Part shown: one piece after another, positions 56,952 through 64,000 of the stretch
Layout: every line of letters begins with the position of its first letter
Numbering within the stretch: the stretch's first letter is position 1
Notes under the pieces: model-generated
What the model was told of the DNA's origin: nothing
The model's database searches: none
Seen by the model: only the letters and a program-made list of their open reading frames with translations
Program-made: the position numbers and the translations under genes
Origin: Prorocentrum cordatum
Taxonomy: Eukaryota; Sar; Dinophyceae; Prorocentrales; Prorocentraceae
Direction of reading: 5' to 3'
Assembly (NCBI GenBank): GCA_963575745.1
Contig: CAUYUJ010014626.1
Span: 132,774-196,773, forward strand
Length of the DNA: 64,000 nt

Positions 56952-57752
56952 GTCATCATCATCAGCATCATCAGCATCATCATGACAATCAGCATCATCA
57001 TCAGCACCATCATCAGCAGCAGCTTCATCCTCGTAAGCATCATCATCATCAACGTCGCCATCAGCAGCATTGCCATCACCATCACGATCACCGTCACCAT
57101 CACCATCAAAATCGTCAGCAGCAGCATCGTCATCAGCACCACCACCCCCAACAGTATCAGCATCAGTAGTATCACTATCAGCAGCATCATCAGCAGCTGC
57201 ATCATCATCAGCATCATCTGAGTCATCACCAGCAGCATAATCATCATCATCAGCATCATGATGATCATCATCATCATGTTCAGCATCATCATCACCAGCA
57301 TCATCAGCATCATCAGCATCGCCATCAGCATCATCATCAGCAGCCTCGTAATCAGCATCGCCATCATCATCAGCAGGAGCAGCATCATCATCATGATGAT
57401 CGGTATCATCGTCATCGAAACCATCACCATCATCAACAACAGCATCAGCATCATCAGCATCAGCATCAGCATCAGCATCAGCATCATCATCAGCATCAGC
57501 GTCCATCGTCATCAACAACATCATCAGCATCACCATCAGCATCATCATCGGCATCATCAGCATCCCCCCCTCCATATCCTCCTCCTCCTCCTCCTCCTCC
57601 TCCTCCTCCTCCTCCTCCTCCTCCTCCTCCTCCTCCTCCTACGCTCGTGTCCATAGCAACGTCTGTCATTATATTATACTACTCATCATCCCGCTCCTCC
57701 TCCGCCTCTTCCTCCTCCTCCTCCTCCTCCTCCTCCTCCTCCTCCTCCTCCC
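56190..57752. repeat. CAT/CAG array with CTC tail
   Basis: About 1.37 kb of CAT with CAG, CGT and CAC interruptions to 57560, then two CTC runs (57571-57640, 57700-57752). The longest array in the window. Confidence 0.95.
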
Positions 57753-59280
57753 AGTGGGGTTGTTGGCAAGTGGGCACTGCTTATTCCCCAACTACCTCTT
57801 GATCATGCGCCGCTCATGCTGTCAGTTCGTCCTGTCCCCTTTCCTCCAGCATCCACCATCATGCAGGGTTGGCCGAGCACTAGTCCGCTGGACCCTCCGC
57901 CTGGGCAGTTCGTCATCCAGGCTGCAGCTGTGCTCATATGAACTCGCCTTGCAGCGGCCAGAGAGCCGTCTCAGTCGATGGCCCAGGTTCAGCCGAGCGG
58001 TGAAGCAGGATCGGCATGAGCATGGTGATGCAGGGCGAATAGGTCCTGGCGGCTTAAGTTCCGCGCCCTCCTGCGGGCCTGCCTTGTCCGCAAAGCCAAC
58101 CTTCGCATGCCTCCGCTTGACTCACACGCTCGTGCTCGCGCTCCCCTCGGTATGCAGTCGGTGGAAGCCGCAAGGGCGACGCGGCTCCTTCTCCTCGCTC
58201 GATGTGCCCACCGTGAGGTCCTGGAAGGGGAGAGCACGACAGCTTCTCTTCGGCCCATTCTCGGCAAGGCCTTTTTCAACTCAGCAGCCTGCCATTAGAA
58301 GCCACAGCGGCCGCTGACACCGTTCGCAGTACAAACTGTCCGAGCTGCAGCAACGCGCTCATTGTGACAGGCGTACGGTAGAGCGCCGTTGAAGAAGAGC
58401 AAGCTTGCGCAGACTCGGCAAAGGGTTCTTTGCAGAGAACGCTGGACGTCGCACTCGCGTCCTGCTGAACAGGAGCGTTGGACCTATTGGTTCGACGCGC
58501 GCCAGTAAGTTTACACATGGTTTTACTGAGAAGACGGGTCAATGACAGGGGTCTGGGCAGCCACATCCAGTTGCTTGGCGTGGTCATCCTCTTCCCTTCC
58601 CCCTTGGATCTCCCCCTCAACACTCACCATTCGTTTGGGCCCAAAAGTGGTTTCAACCAAATGCTACCGCTTCGGGATTGGTCTACGGACGTGCCTTCTT
58701 CATGTCTCTATTACAATGTCAGTCCTTCTGGATGCCCAGGCTTCTTCAGCTAGGGGCCTATTTCGCTCTTCCTTCAAAGGGACCCCCCCCCCCGTATCGC
58801 CTCATTCAACCCTGCCATGCATTTCTCTGCCGTTACGTGTTTCTTGATGTCTTAAATGCTGCGTTGTGTCAATGCTTTCTCGAGATGGGCCCAAAACTGC
58901 TGTTCAGTTAGGGGCCTTCCCTTCGCTCTTCCTCTGGGACATTCCCCCTGGTCGCCTCTCTAGGCGCTTTGTACTGCTCTAGCGACTGGCTTATTCTGGT
59001 ATCATATGGATGGGAGTGAGTTGGATGCTTCGGCGTAGGATGGTCGATCAGGAATTCTCGTCCCCATGGTACTCATCGGCGGGTTAGCATCGGGTTCAGG
59101 TTCGAAGGGCAGCCCTGTCGTTTCAATATTTAGGCGAACGTCTATCGTCCGCACATGCTTGCTCTATAACAGCTCACTGTTCCTCAATTGGCCTCCCATC
59201 TTCTGCCCTCATGCTCACGAGCTCTTGTTTCTCGCGCTTGTAATGTGTGAGGCCGCCGTCTAGAGCGGCTTCTTCGGGGC
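57753..59280. other. Mostly unique sequence without a supported gene
   Basis: Several 90-190-codon frames exist on both strands with no recognisable motif. GGGGCC-TA-TTTCGCTCTTCC is repeated near 58.76 and 58.92 kb. Confidence 0.4.
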
Positions 59281-59689
59281 TGCGTGAGGAAAGAGGGAGG
59301 ATACTGCCCATTCGAGCCATTAACTCATCATTGGTTTCGCCTGCCTCTGCCTCGGAATTGTTTTCGGTGCGTTGATCCCGTAGCGACTCGTGGCCCTTAT
59401 AGGGGCCAACCCCGACCGCCGAGCTCAGTTGAGTTCGGCGCTCGCCCGGCAGTAGGGGCTCGACCCCTCCCTCGTGGACAGCCAATCCAATCCTCGTCCT
59501 CATCGTCTTCCTCCTCCGCCCCGAGGGAGAGGGCACGGAGAGCGCTCGGCAGTTCCCACCCCTCGCGCACATTGGTGAAGGCAGCGTCGAATCCGAAGGC
59601 GTCGGAGGTGAGCCTCCGCAGCACCCGGGGCCCGTGTGGGACAGGAGGGGAAAGGAGAGGAGAAGCCTCTGGGGAGAGCGTGGGGGAAA

Positions 59690-59852
59690 ACGGAGGGAGG
59701 GGGCGGAGGGAGGGGGGGCGAGAGAGCGAGAGAGAGAGGGAGAGAGGAAGGGGGGCGAGAGAGCGAGATAGAGAGAGAGGCTTACAGAGACAGAGAGAGA
59801 GAGACATAGGAACAAAGAAACAAATGATGGAGAAAGAGAGAGAGAGAGGGGG

Positions 59853-59897
<45 letters not shown>

Positions 59898-60150
59898 AGC
59901 CATAAGGGAGAGAGAGAGAGAGAGAGAGGGAAGCAAAAAATGCACACAGAGAGAGAGAGACGGAGCATAAGCAGAGCGAAAGACAGGTACAGACAGACAG
60001 ACAGGCAGACCGACGGAAGGCGGGACGGAGGGAGGGAGGGGGGAAGGAGAACGAGAGAGAAAAAAAAACAGGCATGAATGCTGGGAAGCAGAGGGATATA
60101 TAAGAGATAAATAGAGAAAGAGAGTGACGGAGAGAAGCACGACGACTCGG
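59690..60150. repeat. GA-rich array
   Basis: GA runs with GGGA and GACA interruptions. Arg/Glu and Leu/Ser frames are artefacts. Confidence 0.9.
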
Positions 60151-60396
60151 ACCGCGTGCCCTGGCGCCGTCTGGCTTGCATGGCGCGCGTCTACCGCTTG
60201 AGCCTGGCGCAGTAGCACACTCAGAGGGGAAACGGGAGACAGACCTCTGGCGCGCAAAGAGCACGACTGGTTGGCAGAGGGCCCGAGTGACAGGACTCGC
60301 AGGAGCACGAGGGACCCCATGCAGAAAACAGGCCGAAGGCATGAGGCACCTTGGCGGGACGCCGCAGCGGCCTCGGTGGAATCCCCTACGAGGTAC

Positions 60397-61527
60397 CTAC
60401 CACTCGCAGGGGCGTGGAACGGCCATACCTGCATGTCGGGCAGGCTCGAGCGCGTAGTGCGGAAGTTTGGGGTGGAACACGCCTGGACACTCGAGGCCTG
60501 GAGGCGGATGCGACCCGCTGCTGGACGCACGAGCGGCAGCCGCGAGGAGCGCCTGGAGGGTGACTGCGAGTCGAGCGTGCCTGCGCACCTCGGCCTCCAC
60601 CGCAGCTCGGCTGCTGGCGACCCGCTCGGTGTCACCAGCGGTCTGAGCAAGGGCCCCCCTGATCCTGTCGTCGGAGAGCCTGCGTGTGCTGGCAGAGCGC
60701 GCCTTTGTAGTCGACAGCGGCAGGGGGGGGAGGGCGGGGCACTGCAGGCGGCGGGCCCGGAGTGGTCGCGGCACCATGGCCGTCAAGGGCCTGGTAGAGG
60801 AAAGCACGCGCAACAGGCCGTCACGCGCAGGCCCCAGCAGCCCACGGCGTCACCAGGGGGGCACGAGACCCTGCGGCGAGGGCCGTGGTCGGCCCAGGGG
60901 GGCGCGCGGCGACCCGCTGCGATTGTAGAGGCGTCCCAGATGGGGTCCTCGCGAGGGCGGCCAGCTCGTCGGCCTGGCTACTGAAGTATTCGGCAATACC
61001 TGAAAAAAGGCCCGCGTCGCGGCCCGCTTGGCCGCGATGGCTGGCAACTCTGTCGGTCCGAAACATGCCAGGCGTCGCTCGGGGTCTCCTAGATGGGGTC
61101 CGAATAATGGGGTCGGAGGATGGTGCCGCATCGCCAAAGCATCGGCGACACATCGGCACCATCGGCGTGGAGAAATTCTGGCTCCACATCGAGCCGCCTC
61201 GACGATGCATCGGCGATGCGGAGCGTTCCTCCGACCCCACCTACTCCGACCCCATATGGGAAGCCCAGGAGTCGCCAAGACGACGCGGTGCACGCGAGCC
61301 CACAGGTCGCACCTGGAGGGTAGGGAACCGAACTCTATACACCGATGCGTTTTGCGGCCCTGCACTGAAACTTGCACAGGAACGCGGATCCTGGTGTATA
61401 CGGGATCCTGGTGTATACGTGTTCCGTCGCTTCCCCGGGAAAACGGGGAAACAAGTATACACCACACCACCCCGACGTCGTCTCCGACCGTAAAAAATCG
61501 TGGAATTGAAAAACAGCCCACCACTGG

Positions 61528-61565
<38 letters not shown>

Positions 61566-62400
61566 TCCAGTTTCCGAGAGGGGGCAAGTGGCAGAGGGCC
61601 GTTCGCCGGACGGGAGAGCTTGGAACCCGTCAACCACGACCTGGTTGTCGACGAAAAAATGTTGCGGGGGTTGGCCGCGCAGCGCTGGCAGGGCCGCCTG
61701 CCGGGCAGTGCCTCCGCCTCCGCGGGGGCTCCCTGCGGGACCCACTGGCGGAGGCGGCGCCCGAGAACTGCGCGGCGAAGAGCGATTAGAACATGGTGAA
61801 GGCGGCTGCGGCCTCCTGCTCGTGAACAACGACTCGGGCGCAGGTGGCGCTGAGGGACGAGTCGACTGAGGCTTGCGCGGTGTCCTGGCGGCACGCTGCG
61901 TCTGTGGTCCTGAACTGGCAAGCCGCACCGTCCACGTACGCGGCCTGGGCCTTTGCGGCCGCAGTTGTGCGCCGCAGCACGGGGATGACCACATCGGTCC
62001 CCTCGTAGAGGAAGTTCTTGGGCCCCAGTACCGCAAGGGCCAGTGGTTGGTCTTGCCTGTTGAGCGCCTTAGCAGTCGTGATACTTCTTCGTCTCCGTGT
62101 AGGGAGGCGCGGCTGTGGAAGCCGTCGCCGCTGGGGGTGCGCGTTGGTTGGCCCACGACGGAGACGGTCCAGGCTCTTTGAGGGAATCAGGCCGGAGGGG
62201 TGGGGCTTGGACTGACGATCGCGACCAGCCTGACGGTTGGCTCGATGGTGAGCCAAAGTCCCGCTGACTTTGCGTTTGCCGCAAAGGCGTTGGAGAGCCT
62301 TGCGGAGCTCGGTAGGTTGGCTGCCGTGCTGGTGGCAGACGCGGTCGACCTCGGGAGAGGCGATGGCGAGGAGCTGGTCGCACGCTGGCTTAGCACGATG
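60397..62400 (-). pseudogene. Protein-like fragments of an unrecognised gene
   Basis: Minus-strand segments look coding but sit in different frames: FLYEGTDVVIPVLRRTT and AAYVDGAACQFRTTDAA (about 62.0-61.9 kb, ending in a stop at 61786), HFFVDNQVVVDGF (about 61.65), LFSGIAEYFSSQADELAAL (about 61.0) and STRRLSDDRIRGALAQT with a long helix (about 60.7-60.55). DNQVVVDGF resembles an RNase H-fold strand, which would suit a retroelement, but this is weak. Two copies of a dispersed repeat lie in and beside this stretch (61320-61580, 62450-62716). Confidence 0.3.
61320..61580. mobile_element. GGTGTATAC repeat family, copy 1
   Basis: Shares about 200 bp with 62450-62660, including GGATCCTGGTGTATACGG in tandem, CACCACACCACCCCGACGTC and the CTCCAGTTTCCG border. 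Here the segment before CTCCAGTTTCCG has expanded into a TA run of about 33 bp (61530-61562). Coding noise in this stretch is not a gene. Confidence 0.7.
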
Positions 62401-62449
62401 AGCCCCCGCGTCTTGAAGAGCAGCCCAGCACTGCGAGGGAGTCCTAACC

Positions 62450-62829
62450 AGGGAAACGAGCTCTATACACCGACGCCGTTTCCGACCCTGCGCTGAAATT
62501 CGCACAGGAACGCGGATCCTGGTGTATACGGGATCCTGGTGTATACATGTTCCGCTGTTTCCCTTTGAAAAACGGGGGAGAAGCATACACCACACCACCC
62601 CGACGTCGCCCCCGACCCCCAAAGAGGTCCTGGGATCGAAACAACACCCGCCACTGGTCATGCATACGTTCCAGTTTCCGGCTAACCCGTGAACCTTCTT
62701 CCGAAGCCGCGAAGCCCGTCGCCCCCGACCCCCAACGAGGTCCTGGGATCGAAACAACACCCGCCACTGGTCATGCATACGCTCCAGTTTCCGGCCAACC
62801 CGTGAACCTTCTTCCGAAGCCGCGAAGCC
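62450..62829. mobile_element. GGTGTATAC repeat family, copy 2 with tandem duplication
   Basis: A second copy of the repeat at 61320-61580. Its right half is duplicated in tandem: 62605-62716 and 62718-62829 are nearly identical 112-bp units containing GAGGTCCTGGGATCGAAACA and GTGAACCTTCTTCCGAAG. Confidence 0.75.
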
Positions 62830-63627
62830 GCCTGGGCGGCACGAGAGGGGCGGCGGCCCGACGTGGCAGCGCGGCCGCGGGAGAGAGGAGCGGGTGACGG
62901 CGGAACCCTGTCGGGGGGCTGCGGGCAGAAGGCAGCCGCGCGGGCTCGCCAGGCTGGTGGGCGCGGTGCCATGTTCCTGGCCTGGGATCACGAGGGATCC
63001 TTGCGCCGAGAGTGGGAAGGGAGAGAGAGAGAGAGAGAAGGAAAGATCTAGGGGGAGGAAAGGGAAGGGGAGGGAGAGGAGGCAGAGGGCAGACCCAGCC
63101 TGGACCGCCTCCTCGTCCTCCTCTTCCTCCTCCTCCTCCTCATCCTCGTCCGTTCCTCCCTTTCCCCCGCTCCCCCTCGTTCCTTTCAACCATCTTCGCG
63201 TTCCCACCTATCGCACCTTACCTCCCCCTCTTCCCATCGATCCTTCCCCCTCGATTTCCCCCTATGCCTTGTCATATGTTGTAATACACCTGGTTTGTGC
63301 TACATTGCAGGCCTCATTGAGCAATGGCGAGAAGACGTTCAGTGTCAGCCCGAAGCTACTGCCTGCAAGTCTGAACAGCATCTGAAAATGCATTACCCAA
63401 TGAGGCGGGTCTTCTCTTCCTCCTCCTCCTCCTTCCCCTCCCTGTTCCCTCCCTCCCACGGTATCGCCGTCCTGCCTCCCAGGATATCAGAATCGGCCCC
63501 CAAGCATCTCCTGAAGCACTTCCTGACCAGGATTTCGGGGCGGATTCACGCGAGTGCTCCCCAAGAGACTCGAAAGGAGACCGTGAAAAGTCCCCCGGGA
63601 TGCTCCTCACCCCAGAGGAACGAAAAA

Positions 63628-63800
63628 CTGCATAAGCATAACCGTTTAAAGATCCGCGCTGATTTCTTAGATCGGCGCTCGATGCCCCGGGCGGCACCTC
63701 CGGCGCCGTCCCTGGCGCGCTCTACGCGCCAGAAGGGGGGCCCAGCGACGATCCAAGCAAACCGCGCGGGCCTCCGAAAGTTCATGCTGATGCCGTCGAG
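63628..63800. repeat. CCGAAAGTTCATGCTTATG family, head-to-head pair
   Basis: A minus-oriented unit (63628-63690) meets a plus-oriented unit (63685-63800), sharing the ATCGGCGCTCGATGCCCCG centre. The plus unit has GGGGCCCAGCGACGATCC and CCGAAAGTTCATGCTGATGC. Confidence 0.6.
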
Positions 63801-63952
63801 CACACAGAACGTGGGGTAAAGCAACACTGCGGAAAGAAACAAACATCTTGTCGCAAAACACACACACACACACAGAGCGGGAAAAAAACACCGTGGCAGC
63901 AAAAGAGTCTACAACAAAAAACGGTGCAACAAAAACACACGCTGGAGACGCA

Positions 63953-63954
<2 letters not shown>

Positions 63955-63999
<45 letters not shown>

Positions 64000-64000
64000 C
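63955..64000. repeat. CT microsatellite at window end
   Basis: A pure CT run reaching the window edge. CA and AAAAACA patches precede it. Confidence 0.9.

Noticed and set aside
1-64000. tRNA, rRNA, snRNA or telomere repeats
   Set aside because: I looked for tRNA B-box-like GGTTCGA contexts and telomeric repeats and found none with a supporting structure. A covariance-model scan would be decisive.

Overview
The window looks like nuclear DNA of a dinoflagellate. It is GC-rich and full of simple repeats, tandem arrays and dispersed repeats, and recognisable genes are few. One gene (a cryptochrome) is split by introns that can be read with GT, GA and GC donors, each ending in AG. Another gene (viperin-like) is an intronless reading frame with a degenerate tandem copy of the dinoflagellate spliced-leader sequence just upstream of its likely start. 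These are dinoflagellate hallmarks. The species cannot be read from the sequence. The better-supported genes all lie on the minus strand, which fits one-directional gene arrangement.

Layout, 1-20 kb: degenerate CCCAAGA-type repeats (blocks in 0-4.4, 10.6-10.9 and 13.5-14.5 kb), an 88-bp tandem array (3.0-3.9 kb), a 122-bp array (5.8-6.3 kb) and a roughly 1-kb higher-order array (7.9-10.3 kb). Four exons of a CRY-DASH-type cryptochrome/photolyase run on the minus strand from 18.64 to 11.49 kb. Its introns carry copies of a dispersed element of about 200 bp, and one copy makes up almost an entire 225-nt GA-AG intron. A 52-bp array follows at 19.0-19.4 kb.

20-34 kb: very GC-rich DNA holding two broken, inverted copies of one unrecognised protein family (22.4-24.8 kb minus, about 28.4-32.1 kb plus). 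Between them are a 74-nt poly(A) tract with matching T-tract repeats and a CAT/CAG array.

34-64 kb: a 1-kb CAT array (35.1-36.2), a possible membrane-protein exon (36.8-37.0), the viperin-like radical SAM gene (38.1-39.4), a triose-phosphate/nucleotide-sugar-type transporter (44.9-46.1), a 73-bp satellite (48.0-48.5), GGGACAACCACG minisatellites (49.2-50.5), a CxxC protein fragment (51.4-51.9), a CATA/CATG array (53.9-54.3), an unrecognised 359-codon ORF (55.1-56.2), a 1.4-kb CAT array (56.2-57.6), and protein-like fragments broken by another dispersed repeat family (60.4-62.8).

The genes do not form a pathway. Cryptochrome is a light or DNA-repair flavoprotein, viperin is a nucleotide dehydratase with antiviral roles in other organisms, and the transporter moves small phosphorylated or nucleotide-linked metabolites. 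The main interest is genomic: intron birth from an insertion element, an mRNA-derived retrogene, and an undescribed dispersed protein family. I found no rRNA, tRNA, CRISPR or bacterial operon signals.
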